Positions 24,722-35,606 are shown, numbered from the stretch's first letter. The stretch is 64,000 nt of DNA from Erythrophleum ivorense (GCA_026724425.1 JAIUCV010000007.1:24917091-24981090), one strand, 5' to 3'. Made by a program: numbers and translations. The notes: generated by a model from the sequence alone, not told the origin.

Positions 24722-27457
24722 TGTAACACCTTACTGACTTCATTCCAATTAACCTCCCTCTAGGCTTGATTCCATATGATTTCCCAGGAAAATGACCGAA
24801 ACCGTGGTATTTCACTACTTAAAGTCGGGGTTTAACAGGTTATATTTTGCCCCGTGGGTCCCTTGAACCCATCATTCACATTATTTACTCAAACACCATC
24901 TATAAGACTTGTACATAGTCTCAAACATTTCACAGACCACGGATATAAAGCCAGAAACCAAGAGAAGACAATTTCTCAAATGAGCCCATGAATCAGATTT
25001 TTGGCTCTAACTTGAGAAAATCATAACTAATTCTAGAAAAATGGAAATCAAGAAAATCATAGCTCTCTAGAAAGCTTTAGATGTTAAATTCACACTAAAA
25101 ATAACTCCCCACCGCAATCTCAACGTTTAGAGCATCATTGACATCGAAATAGGAACAGATGTCCGGCTGTCCCTGATACTAGTGCAGTTTACTGTCATGA
25201 ACTTCGGAAATTCGTAATTAATTCCAAAAAAATCCAATCTGGGAACACTATACCAATTTGGAAAGCTACAGATGTTAACTAGAGGAGAAAAATAAGTTCA
25301 GATCAGTTCAGGAGCTCTTGGACCTCGAAAACCAATGAAACAGTAACGAAGGTCGGAAGCCTCCCTGATGCTGATACAGAACTTCAGCAAGTCGTTTCTC
25401 TCTCTACAGACATCCAATTGAGGTGCTTCCAATTGATATAGGTCACTGTGGATATCTAGTTTATGCTCATAAAGTTCATGACAATTGGACACCATTTGGT
25501 CCATGGATGACATGGTTTCATTTTCGGATTTTTGCACAGTACCATGACCAAATCATGGAATTTTCCCAACTTCAACAATTCTCCAAATATTCTCTAGATC
25601 TCCGAATATTACCCACTTTAGCTTCTCAAGAAGCTCTCAATAGAATCTAGAGGCATGCCAAATTCCATATCAAGAAGAGCTCATACGGTCATACTTTGAC
25701 AGAGCTCACCCAATTGGCAATTTTGGCACCCCATGTGGTTCCAAATGGGTCTAAATGACCTCCCACATGCTCTAACATCTTTTGGGCAAGTTTGAAAGTA
25801 CAAACATAGCATATATGAATTGTCTAAGTAATCCAAATCATCATACATTCTAAATTCACTATGCTATGGAAGAGAATACACTATTTCATATAAGCCTCAA
25901 AGGGCCAATTTCTACATTCTCATTACTTTGGCTCTTTACACAATCCATACATCATCTATACATATATTTACATGTTCTCACATAGTTACAACTCAAAAAT
26001 AAGAGGTGCATATTCATTTTGGCACCTTATACATCAAAATCACCAAAAGAAACTATACATTTCTTAATTATGCTCTACTAGGCTCCCTGAGGTGTGCTTG
26101 ACTCTCCTTGAACTCCACCTGGATATTAAGATGGGAGAGGGAAGGGGGTGAGATTCGGGAGAATCTCAATAGATCATACTCATTCAAGATGCAATCAAGG
26201 CTTATAAACTAGTCAAGCATGCACACAAGTCACAATAACACAACATATGTGTTTCATGCCATGATAACATATCAATGCCAAGGATAGGCTCTAGGGACTT
26301 TTGGTCTAGCCTCACCCGAGCTTTGGGACTTTTGGATCGGCCTCACCCTTGGTTTAGGGACTTTTGGCTCCACCTCACCCGTCTCAAGGGACTTTCGGCA
26401 CCACCTCACCCGAGCAATTTCCACAATTCAAATCATAAGCATATTGGTACCGATGCATCAAGGCAACATCAATAGCATATCTCATCATACAAGCACATAC
26501 ACATCATACAATGACTATTACACATCCAAGAATGCAACAAGAACAGAGTAGAGAGCTACCTTCTCAGATTACACAAGTCTTCCCTTTCAATTTCTCTTCT
26601 CCCTCTTTGATTTCACACTCACAACTAGATGGAGTTGCTTCCTTTGAGCCTAGACACTACAAAGAGCACCAAATTATTCTCTCATAACTCAAATAAACTC
26701 TCATAAAGCTAAAGGGGCTCTTCATCGAAGTAAACCCTCACTACCCACGTAAGAAGCTAGGGATTCTCTCTCTAGAACTCTACTCACTCTTCTTTATCTT
26801 TCAAGCCCTCAAAGAAGAAAGCAAGGAAGAAGAAATGAAGATATATGAGTTCTACCCTCCTTCTAAAGTAGTTTTTCTACTTTCCTCTTCTGAACCTAAC
26901 CCATATTAACTTCTAAAACCATAGAAAGAGAAAGCAAAAGGAGGAGAACAACATGCTAAGGAGAAAAGCTAGGGAAATCTAAAGATTACTCACCTCTTTG
27001 CTTGATCTCCTTGCTTCTCTAGGTCTCTCTCTCTCTCCACAGCTCTTTTCTCTCTCCTTAGTCGAAGCTTAGGTCGGTTCTAAGAGAAAGGAAAGTTTGA
27101 AAGCCTTTAAAAAGTCAAAATCTCTCTTTTCACGCTTTTCCGGACTCACCCTTGCTATAGCGAGCCATAACCCTCGCTACGGCGAGCTCATGCAAGTCCT
27201 AGACCTCTGCCTTCGCTATAGCTCCCGCTATGGCGAGCTACCCCCTGGATTTTGTATGGGATGCCCGCACTCGCTATAGCTAGAAGCATTTTCGCTATAG
27301 CGAAAAGGCATTCTCGCTATAGTTAGCCCATTTCTCGCTATAGCGAACAGGTACATTCGCTATAGCTAGGCTGTAGCTAGCAGACTTAGAAAATTTTCAG
27401 CCTTCGAAAATTTTTCAGCTTTTCTTTTCTTCCCTTTTTCTTTTTCTGGTTGTTACA
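24722..27457 (-). repeat. 3' LTR of Tekay element
   Basis: This 2,736 bp LTR holds (in + coordinates) a hairpin GAGATTC/GAATCTC at 26,150-26,167, a tandem 'gggacttttggc..cctcaccc' module at 26,288-26,412, a TATA-like word at 27,104-27,113 (minus) and the CGCTATAGCG array at 27,151-27,381. Short frames at 25,298-25,650 and 26,275-27,279 are mirrored in the other LTR and are not genes. Confidence 0.95.
27151..27381. repeat. CGCTATAGCG palindrome array, 3' LTR copy
   Basis: This is the same array as in the other LTR, with a few C-to-T or G-to-A changes in the repeats (for example CTATGGCGAG here against CTACGGCGAG there). Confidence 0.85.
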
Positions 27458-27496
27458 TTTCCACCCTCCTTAAAAGAAATTTCGTCCTCGAAATTT
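27458..27496 (-). promoter_or_regulatory. Polypurine tract with adjacent hairpin, Tekay element
   Basis: The minus strand has the purine-rich AAGGAGGGTGGAAA directly before the 3' LTR (27,458-27,471), which primes plus-strand DNA synthesis. Just upstream (27,477-27,496) is a perfect 8 bp inverted repeat AAATTTCG/CGAAATTT with loop AGGA. The outer element keeps a decayed version at the same place (~40,204-40,222). Confidence 0.8.
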
Positions 27497-27507
27497 AAAT
27501 ACATACC

Positions 27508-28908
27508 TTAAGGGAATAATTCTGGATGTTTTTGCCTCATTTCATCCTCCAATTCCCAGGTTGCTTCCTCAGATGTCAGACCTCTCTAGATCACTTTCAC
27601 CAGAGGAATGCTCTTGCTCCTCAATTGTTTCAGCTGAGCATCCACAATTCTCTCCAGTTTCACTACATAGGAAAGATCTTCCTGCAATTGCACATGCTCA
27701 TATTCTATGACGTGTGAGGGGTCAGGTATATACTTTTTCAATTGGGTTACATGAAAAACATCGTGGATTTGGGCTAGGTTAGGGGGCAAGGCTATCCGGT
27801 AAGCCATGGGTCTAATTTTCTCAAGGATTTCAAATGGACCAATATACCTAGGACTGAGCTTTCTTACCCTCATTGACCGACCTACTCCCGTCACTAGAGA
27901 CACTCGAATGAACACATAGTCTCCAATCTCAAACTCTAATGGCCTTCTTCTCTTATCGGCATAGCTTTTCTGCCTACTTTGGGCCGTGAGAAGTCTCTTT
28001 CTAATCAATTCTATCTGTCGGGTAGTCTGGTCCACAATCTCAGGTCCTATCATATTCCTCTCACCTAGCTCAACCCAACACAGAGGGGATCTACACTTTC
28101 TCCCATACAAAGCCTCATAAGGGGTCATCTGAATACTGGAATGGTAACTATTATTATAAGCAAACTCTGCTAATAGTAAATACACATCCCAGTTACCCTT
28201 CATTTCTAACACACACGCCCTCAATATGTCTTCTAAGGTCTGGATGGTCCTCTCAATCTGACCATCTGTCTGGGGGTGATATGCAGTGCTACATCGCAAC
28301 CTGGTCCCTAAGGCATACTGTAACGACCTCTAAAAGTTCGATGTGAACCTGGGGTCTCTATCCGAAACTATGCTACTGGGTATTCCATGAAGTCGCACTA
28401 TCTCTCTAATATACAACTGGGCTAACCTCTCCAGTGTATGAGTAGCCTTAATAGCTAAAAAGTGTGCAGACTTCGTCAGTCTATCCACAACTACCCAAAT
28501 AGCATCGTGTCCAGAGGATGTCCTGGGTAACCCCATAACAAAGTCCATGGCTATACTATCCCACTTCCACTCAGGGATATCTAGAGGTTGCAACAACCCA
28601 GCCAGTCTTTGATGTTCTATTTTTACCCTCTGACACACTAGGCATCTAGCCACATAGGCTGTCACCTCATTTTTCATTCCCAGCCACCAGAAAATCCGTT
28701 TCAAATCCTGATACCTCTTGGTGGCACCTGGGTGGATAATATACTTACTTTTATGTGCCTCTTCTAAAATACTTTCTCTCAACTCATTTTGACTAGGCAC
28801 ACAGATTCTATCTCGGTATACTATCATACCATCCTCAGACACCTTGAAATCTGAGGTCTTACCTTGGGAGATCTCATTTCTGATCCGTCTCAGGAACTCA
28901 TCCTCTCT
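27508..28908 (-). pseudogene. pol: Tekay integrase with C-terminal chromodomain, two in-frame stops
   Basis: The integrase zinc finger (HHCC) is seen in EEAHKSKYIIHPG...ARCLVCQRVK. The catalytic core has Asp in WDSIAMDFVMGLP, Asp in SIVSDRDPRFTS and Glu in HPQTDGQIERTIQTLEDIL, so all three metal ligands remain. A GPY/F-type module follows (PRYIGPFEILEKI), then VFHVTQLKKYIPDPSHVI. The chromodomain starts ERIVDAQLKQLRSKSIPLVKVI and continues past a stop with ATWELEDEMRQKHPELF to TAA 27,508-27,510. TAG 28,330-28,332 and TAG 27,586-27,588 replace Trp in relatives. Chromodomains direct integration toward marked chromatin; here the domain would be cut in half. Confidence 0.93.
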
Positions 28909-31011
28909 TTAGGCATCTAAGATCTGAGTTCTCAATACATTCTCAATTCTGGTTTCACTCAAGTACAATTTACCCGAGACCACCTGGCAAGAGAGGTTCA
29001 AGTTTCTGAACTTCTCTAGGAGTTCTTGCTCCTTGATCATCATATGGGCCACATAGATGGATTTCCTACTCAGGGCATCTGCCACCACATTGGCCTTGCT
29101 CGGATGATATTTCAACACATAATCATAATCTTTCAGAAACTCCATCAATCTTCTCTATCTCATATTGAGTTCCCTCTGGTCAAACAGGTATTTCAGACTC
29201 TTATGGTCACTATAGATCTCTATGGTAGCACCATACAAATAGTGTCTCTAGATTTTAAGAGCAAATACTACGGCGGCTAACTCCAGGTCATGTGTGGGAT
29301 AACTCTCCTCATGAGGCCTCAACTTCCTCGAGGCATATGCCACTACTCTACCCTGTTGCATCAACACACATCCTAACCCTTTGCTCGAGGCATCACAATA
29401 AATCACAAATGGTTCACTAGGGTCAGGGATAATCAGTACAGGGGCAGTGGTCAAACGAAGTTTCAACTCCTGGAAACTTCTCTCACAACTATCATCCCAC
29501 ACAAACGGTATCTCTTTCCTAGTTAGCCTCGTCAGTGGTAAGGCCATCTGAGAAAATCCCTGAATAAATCGTCTATAGTACCCTGCCAAACCTAGAAAAC
29601 TCCTGACCTCGGTGAGCGTTCTAGGTCTATCCCATTGTAACACAGCCTCAACTTTATGGGGATCAACCGCAACCCCATCTCGTGAGATCACATGACCTAA
29701 GAATCTCACCTCGGTCAGCCAAAACTCACATTTACTAAGTTTGGCGTACAACCTTTTCTCTCTCAAAGTTTCTAGGACTAATCTCAAATGCCTCTCGTGC
29801 TCCTTAAAAGATCTAGAGTACACTAAGATATCATCAATGAAAACTACCACAAACTGATCTAGATACGGTCTGAATACCCTGTTCATGTAATCCATGAACA
29901 CAGCAGGCGCATTCGTCAATCCGAATGGCATCACTAGGAACTCATAGTGCCCATATCTCGTTCTGAAGGCCGTCTTAGAGACGTCATCAATTCTCACTCT
30001 CAACTGGTGGTACCCAGATCTAAGATCTATCTTAGAAAACACAGACGCCCCAACCAACTGATCTAATAGATCATCAATTCTTAGGAGAGGATATTTATTC
30101 TTGATGGTAACTTTATTCAACTCTCTATAATCTATGCATAACCGCAAGCTACCATCTTTCTTTCTCACAAATAACACCGGAGCTCCCCAAGGTGATACAC
30201 TAGGGCAAATAAACCCTTTCTCTAACAATTCCTCTATCTGCCTTTTCAACTCTGCGAGCTCGGTGGGAGCCATCCTGTAAGGAGCCTTGGACACCGGTCC
30301 AGCCCCAGGCACTATGTCTATAGGGAACTCTAGTTCTCTCTCAGGGGGTAGACCACTAAAGTCAAACTCTTTAGGGAAAACTATCGGGAATTCCCTGACA
30401 ATTGGGATCTCCTCTATCCCTTCCTCTACCTCAACCCGAATAGAGAAAAAGACTAGAAACCCTTGACATCCACACTCTAAGTGCCTCTCAGCCTGGGCAG
30501 TAGTCATAAAGGATAACTCAGCTTCTACCCTAGGTATGGTCCCACAAGCAGGTAAGGAAATGGTTCGGTGTTCACAATCAAGTACTGCATTATTTACAGC
30601 CAACCAGTTCATACCAACATTCATATCAATATCATGGAAAGGCATACATATCAAATCAATAGTGGTATGACAATGGTTAAACTGAACAGTGACATTTAAA
30701 CAAGTATGGGAAGTAATCACGGGATCTCCAGTGGGTGTAGTGACAGACAAGTCAAATGGCAAGACACTAACAGCTAGACCCAATCGCCTCACACAATCAT
30801 AAGATATAAACGAGTGACTAGCACCCGAATCAAACATAGCAACTACAGGAAAGCCATTCACTATCAGCGTACCTCGGATCATACTGGGGGACGCGCTAGC
30901 TTCTTGTTGAGTGAGGGCGAACACTCGACCTTGGGTCTGTGGCCTAGGAGGAGGCGCTGTGTCCATCTGAGGATAGTGTCTCGCAATGTGTCCCAGCTTT
31001 CCACATTTGAA
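28909..31011 (-). pseudogene. pol: Tekay protease, reverse transcriptase and RNase H, in frame with stops
   Basis: The frame is the same as gag. The aspartic protease has FDSGASHSFIS (about 30,825-30,860). RT runs from EFPIDIVPGAGPVSKAPYRM to FIDDILVYS, with LRLCIDYRELN, KIDLRSGYHQLRV and MPFGLTNAPA; the catalytic F-I-D-D box is intact near 29,820-29,850. RNase H has YCDASSKGLG, YASRKLRPHEESYPTHDLEL and YSDHKSLKYLF, ending in the chromovirus connector YHPSKANVVADALSR. It is broken by TAG 29,248-29,250 (a Trp in relatives), TAG 29,155-29,157 (a Gln) and TAA 28,909-28,911 (a Gln). All three are single C-to-T or G-to-A steps. The 572-codon open block 29,248-30,966 is the longest in the window. 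Confidence 0.95.
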
Positions 31012-32070
31012 TCAAGTCACCGGGGACTGCTGGAAGGATGACTGGCCCCGAGGAGGCGGCATCGGCTTACCCTGTTGTGGCCTTCGGTTCCATGGCCCCT
31101 TGCCTCTCTTCTTGGTACTGGGTGTCACACTAGAACCCTCTTCAGGTCTCAGCCTTTTCAATTTTGAAACCTCTTTCTGACTAGCTATAGCCGTCACAGG
31201 CATAATAACTCGCAGGTTAGTCTCAATCACCCTGCTGACCTCCACAAGGGTATTAAACTTTTTGATCCGTTGTGGGGTAACTCTGTCGCTAATCAGAGGT
31301 TTTAGTCCAGTCTCAAATTGCTCACATCTCCAGGGTTCATCATCATACCTCTGGAGGTAAGAGGAATACCGAGACAACTCCATGAACTTAGCCACATACT
31401 GGTCTACAGTCATCTCATCCGTCTGTCTCAAACTCATAAACTCCATCTCTTTCTTTTTCCTCACCGAACTAGGGAAATATTTCTCATAAAACTCAACCAA
31501 GAAACTTTCCCAGTTTATCGGTATATCCTTGGTCTCCATCAAGGGTCTCGTGCTATACCACCATCTATCAGCTTCTTTTTTTAGCATGAAAGTGGCTAGC
31601 TGAGCTTTCTGCTCTGTGGTACAATCCATCACTGAATATATTTTCTCTAGCTCTCTCACCCAAGCCTCCGCCTTATCCGCATCCAACTCCCCATCAAACA
31701 TGGGTGGATTGTTTTTCCTGAACTGCTTCAACAGTTTCTGAATAGGCGTCTGGGTCTGAGCTACTATGGGCTCTTGGGGATGTGCAGGTGGCAAGCCAGA
31801 TATGGATGGCTGAGGTACAGGGGCTTCCCTCCTGGCTTCTTCTTGCATGGCCAGGGTATCTTGCAGGTGCATGATCATATCATGTTGTTGTTGGGCAATG
31901 TACCTCTGTTGTTCCAACATCTCTTGATGCTGGCCCATCATGGCCTCATACCGATCCAATCTCTCCATGATGGTTCACAGAGGATCCTCAGGCCCAATAG
32001 GAACCTCTGGCTCAACTCTCTGAGCCCTGGGCAGCCTGCCTCTACCCCTGCCCCGTCTAGTCTCAACCAT
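31012..32070 (-). pseudogene. gag: Tekay gag (capsid/nucleocapsid), two in-frame stops
   Basis: The ATG at 32,068-32,070 opens with a basic start (METRRGRGRG-like), typical of this clade. An in-frame TGA follows at 31,975-31,977 (probably from CGA). The capsid segment (about residues 120-260) contains AWVRELEKIYSVM, ADRWWYS, FYEKYFP and FMELSRYSSYL, the retrotransposon gag domain. A basic linker leads to the zinc knuckle near 31,014. There the first Cys position is TGA (31,012-31,014) and the last is Tyr, leaving xX2CX4HX4Y instead of CX2CX4HX4C, so RNA binding by the knuckle would be lost. An inner ATG at 31,968 would give the longest open stretch (318 codons). Gag normally forms the cytoplasmic particle that packages element RNA. 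Confidence 0.9.
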
Positions 32071-32218
32071 ATCTGAAAAGAAGTAGCAATTCTCAATTCA
32101 CAATCATAGCACAAACACTTATGCATATGAATGTTACCACTTCCATGGCAATTCACACCAAACACAAGCAATTCTATCATTCAAGACCCCAACATCGAGC
32201 AAAAGTGCCTGAATCTTT

Positions 32219-32230
32219 GCTATGATACCA
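32219..32230 (-). promoter_or_regulatory. Primer binding site, tRNA-iMet, Tekay element
   Basis: The minus strand reads TGGTATCATAGC four bases after the 5' LTR. It differs at one position from the usual plant tRNA-iMet site TGGTATCAGAGC. This is where minus-strand DNA synthesis starts. Confidence 0.85.
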
Positions 32231-34611
32231 AAAATGTAACACCTTACTGACTTCATTCCAATTAACCTCCCTCTAGGCTTGATTCCATATGATTTCCCAG
32301 GAAAATGACCGAAACCGTGGTATTTCACTACTTAAAGTCGGGGTTTAACCGGTTATATTTTGCCCTGTGGGTCCCTTGAACCCATCATTCACATTCTTTA
32401 CTCAAACACCATCTATAAGACTTGTACATAGTCTCAAACATTTCACAAACCACGGATATAAAGCCAGAAACCAAGAGAAGACAATTTCTCAAATGAGCCC
32501 ATGAATCAGATTTTTGGCTCTAATTTGGGAAAATCATAACTAATTCTAGAAAAATAGAAATCAAGCAAATCATAGCTCTAGAAAGCTTTGGATGTTAAAT
32601 TCACACTAAAAATAACTCCCAACCTAAATCTCAACGTTTAGAGCATCATTGACATCGAAATAGGAACAGATGTCCGGCTGTCCCTGATACTGGTGCAGTT
32701 TACTGTCATGAACTTCGGAAATTCGTAATTCCACAAAAATCCAATCTGGGCAAACTATACCAATTTGGAAAGCTACAGATGTTAACTAGAGGAAAAAAAT
32801 AAGTCCAGATCAGTTCAGGAGCTCTTGGACCTCGAAAACTGATGAAACAGTAACGAAGGTCGGAAGCCTCCCTGATGCTGATACAGAACTTCAGCAAGTC
32901 GTTTCTCTCTCTACAGACATCCAATTGAGTTGCTTCCAATTGGTATAGGTCACTGTGGATATCTAGTTTATGCTCATAAAGTTTCATGACAATTGGACAC
33001 CATTTGGTCCATGGATGACATGGTTTCATTTTCGGATTTTTGCACAGTACCATGACCAAATCATGGAATTTTCCCAACTTCAACAATTCTCCAAATATTC
33101 TCTAGACCTCCGAATATTACCCACTTTAGCTTCTCAAGAAGCTCTCAATAGACTCTAGAGGCATGCCAAATTCCATATCAAGAAGAGCTCATCTGGTCAT
33201 ACTTTGACGGAGCTCACCCAATTGGCAATTTTGGCACCCCATGTGGTTCCAAATGGGTCTAAATGACCTCCCACATGCTCTAACCTCTTTTGGGCAAGTT
33301 TGAAAGTACAAACATAGCATATATGAATTGTCTAAGTAATCCAAATCATCATACATTCCAAATTCACTATGCTATGGAAGAGAATACACTATTTCATATA
33401 AGCCTCAAAGGGCCAATTTCTACATTCTCATTACTTTAGCTCTTTACACAATCCATACATCATCTATACATATATTTACATGTGCTCACATAGTTACAAC
33501 TCAAAAATAAGAGGTGCATATTCATTTTGGCACCTTATACATCAAAATCACCAAAAGAAACTATACATTTCTTAATTATGCTCTACTAGGCTCCCTGAGG
33601 TGTGCTTGACTCTCCTTGAACTCCACCTGGATATTAGGATGGGAGAGGGAAGGGGGTGAGATTCGGGAGAATCTCAATAGCTCATACTCATTCAAGATGC
33701 AATCAAGACATATAAATTAGTCAAGCATGCACACAAGTCACAATAACACAACATATGTGTTTCATGCCATGATAACATATCAATACCAAGGATAGGCTCT
33801 AGGGACTTTTGGTCTAGCCTCACCCGAGCTTTGGGACTTTTGGATCGGCCTCACCCTTGGTTTAGAGACTTTTTGCTCCACCTCACCCGTCTCAAGGGGC
33901 TTTCGGCACCACCTCACCCGAGCAATTTCCACAATTCAAATCATAAGCATATTGGTACCGATGCATCAAGGCAACATCAATAGCATATCTCATCATACAA
34001 GCACATACGCATCATACAATGACTATTACACATCCAAGAATGCAACAAGAATAGAGTAGAGAGCTACCTTCTCAGATTACACAAGTCTTCCCTTTCAATT
34101 TCTCTTCTCCCTCTTTGATTTCACACTCACAACTAGATGGAGTTGCTTTCTTTGAGCCTAGACACAACAAAGAGCACCAAATTATTCTCTCATAACTCAA
34201 ATAAACTCTCATAAAGCTAAAGGGGCTCTTCATCGAAGTAAACCCTCACTACCCACGTAAGAAGCTAGGGATTCTCTCTCTAGAACTCTACTCACTCTTC
34301 TTCCTCTCTCAAGCCCTCAAAGAAGAAAGCAAGGAAGAAGAAATGAAGATATATGAGTTCTACCCTCCTTCTAAAGTAGTTTTTCTACTTCCCTCTTCTG
34401 AACTTAACCCATATTAACTTCTAAAACCATAGAAAGAGAAAGCAAAAGGAGGAGAACAACATGCTAAGGAGAAAAGCTAGGGAAATCTAAAGATTACTCA
34501 CCTCTTTGCTTGATCTCCTTGCTTCTCTAGGTCTCTCTCTCTCTCCACAGCTCTTTTCTCTCTCCTTGGTCGAAGCTTAGGTCGGTTCTAAGAGAAAGGA
34601 AAGTTTGGAAG

Positions 34612-34621
34612 CCTTTAAAAA
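34612..34621 (-). promoter_or_regulatory. TATA-like word in Tekay U3
   Basis: The minus strand reads TTTTTAAAGG, followed by a CT-rich stretch and CTTAGAACCGACC, about 345 bp from the LTR start and directly after the palindrome array. The same word is at 27,104-27,113. It is a weak match to a TATA box. Confidence 0.35.
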
Positions 34622-34658
34622 GTCAAAATCTCTCTTTTCATGCTTTTCTGAACTCACC

Positions 34659-34890
34659 CTCGCTATAGCGAGCCATAACCCTCGCTACGGCGAGCTCGTG
34701 TAAGTCCCAGACCTCTGCCTTCGCTATAGCTCCCGCTACGGCGAGCTACCCCCTGGATTTTGTATGGGATGCCCGCACTCGCTATAGCTAGAAGCATTTT
34801 CGCTATAGCGAGAAGGCATTCTCGCTATAGCTAGCCCATTTTCTCGCTATAGCGAACAGGTACATTCGCTATAGCTAGGCTGTAGCTAGC
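34659..34890. repeat. CGCTATAGCG palindrome array, 5' LTR copy
   Basis: About nine copies of CGCTATAGC(G/T) or close variants (CGCTACGGCG, CGCTATAGCTAG) are spaced 12-40 bp apart. The perfect palindrome CGCTATAGCG is at 34,661-34,670. The array lies roughly 75-310 bp from the LTR start and just upstream of the TATA-like word, where U3 enhancers usually are. Confidence 0.85.
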
Positions 34891-35450
34891 AGACTTAGAA
34901 AATTTTCAGCCTTCGAAAATTTTTCAGCTTTTCTTTTCTTCCCTTTTTCTTTTTCTGGTTGTTACACTAGGGATGATAGTCGACCTCTAGTACTATTCCA
35001 TTTATTTCTGGTAGCTAGCAGCCCCTGTTGAGGTTTGGACATATTTTTATCATAAAGTAGACATCTGTATCTTTCCCTAATGATAAATAATGAATCATAT
35101 TTATTTTTTTATAATTAGTTATGATTTTTCAAAATTTGTGACAGAAGTTTGGAAATTTTGGTCGAGACTGCACTCTTGAATTTTATGTAATCCCTTCACT
35201 TGCACGAGTTCTAGGCCACTTTGTGAGATGGTTTTGAGTTGTATTTGTGTAATTAAATATGAGAATGAGTCGGTTAAGTTCATATAGTCCATAGGACACC
35301 AAATGAAAAATTTATACGCTACGCAATGCAAAGAAATGCAATATTTTAATGTCATTTTTCTTGCCTCCTTGTGTAATGTATAGCATGAGACTTAAAAATT
35401 GCATGAGAAATGATATGAGATGAGTTATAGTATTATGGTATTACAACGGG

Positions 35451-35588
35451 ACATGAAATGAAGATTTTATCCATGATGTAACGCAAAAATATTCTATTAT
35501 TTTAATGGTATTTTCTTGAGAAATTATGCTTGACCAAGGTAATGAGCTTGGAATGAAATGAGATAGGCTAGATAAATATGGTGTTACA
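35451..35588 (+). repeat. 5' LTR of outer element, last 138 bp
   Basis: This segment continues the LTR broken at 21,699. It aligns base for base, with substitutions, to the end of the 3' LTR (53,791-53,928), including TTTTCTTGAGAAATTATGC, and ends GGTGTTACA. Confidence 0.88.
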
Positions 35589-35594
35589 CTTTAT

Positions 35595-35606
35595 TGGTAT
35601 CAGAGC
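35595..35606 (+). promoter_or_regulatory. Primer binding site, tRNA-iMet, outer element
   Basis: TGGTATCAGAGC is a perfect 12-base match to the standard plant tRNA-iMet site. It lies six bases after the 5' LTR and is followed by AAAGTTCCAGGCC. Confidence 0.92.

Larger units (their letters stand above)
24722..34966 (-). mobile_element. Complete Ty3/gypsy chromovirus (Tekay/Del type), coding part broken by stops
   Basis: The element is 10,245 bp with TG...CA LTR ends and a perfect 5 bp duplication CTAGG (24,717-24,721 and 34,967-34,971). On the minus strand the order is 5' LTR, primer site, gag, protease, RT, RNase H, integrase, chromodomain, purine tract, 3' LTR. The whole gag-pol frame is 1,521 codons (32,070 down to 27,508), with seven internal stops and no frameshift. 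The two LTRs differ at about 70 of ~2,730 positions by eye (2-3%), so it is the youngest large insertion in the window. The C-terminal chromodomain and gag-pol in a single frame fit the Tekay clade; the assignment is from motifs, not a tree. Confidence 0.95.
32235..34966 (-). repeat. 5' LTR of Tekay element
   Basis: This 2,732 bp LTR begins TGTAACAACC on the minus strand and ends GGTGTTACA at 32,235. It has the same internal landmarks as the other copy: array 34,659-34,890, TATA-like word 34,612-34,621, a leader with splice-donor-like AAAGAG|GTGAGT (~34,500), tandem module 33,796-33,920 and hairpin 33,658-33,675. This copy would drive transcription of the element. Confidence 0.95.
21700..35445 (+). 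mobile_element. Solo gypsy-type LTR (subfamily 2), split by the Tekay element
   Basis: The LTR starts TGTAATATTCG at 21,700 and ends ATGGTATTACA at 35,445. Without the 10,245 bp insertion and its duplication it is about 3,496 bp. The flanks are ATAGG (21,695-21,699) and ACGGG (35,446-35,450). The sequence of the sister LTR at 53,785 reads ...CACGGGACA, so the left copy of the duplication has changed CG to TA. A TATA box lies at 22,251-22,260, the tandem module at 23,590-23,750 and the hairpin near 23,910. Blocks align with the minus-strand solo LTR at 54,383-58,032. Confidence 0.82.

Noticed and set aside
25298..25650. Frames of 75-79 codons repeated at 32,706-33,158
   Set aside because: Their duplication only reflects the two identical LTRs of the Tekay element. 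Minor frameshift differences between copies argue against coding.
26285..26412. Regularly spaced repeats resembling a CRISPR array
   Set aside because: Units are tandem and degenerate, lie in LTRs and recur across the window; the context is a plant nuclear genome.
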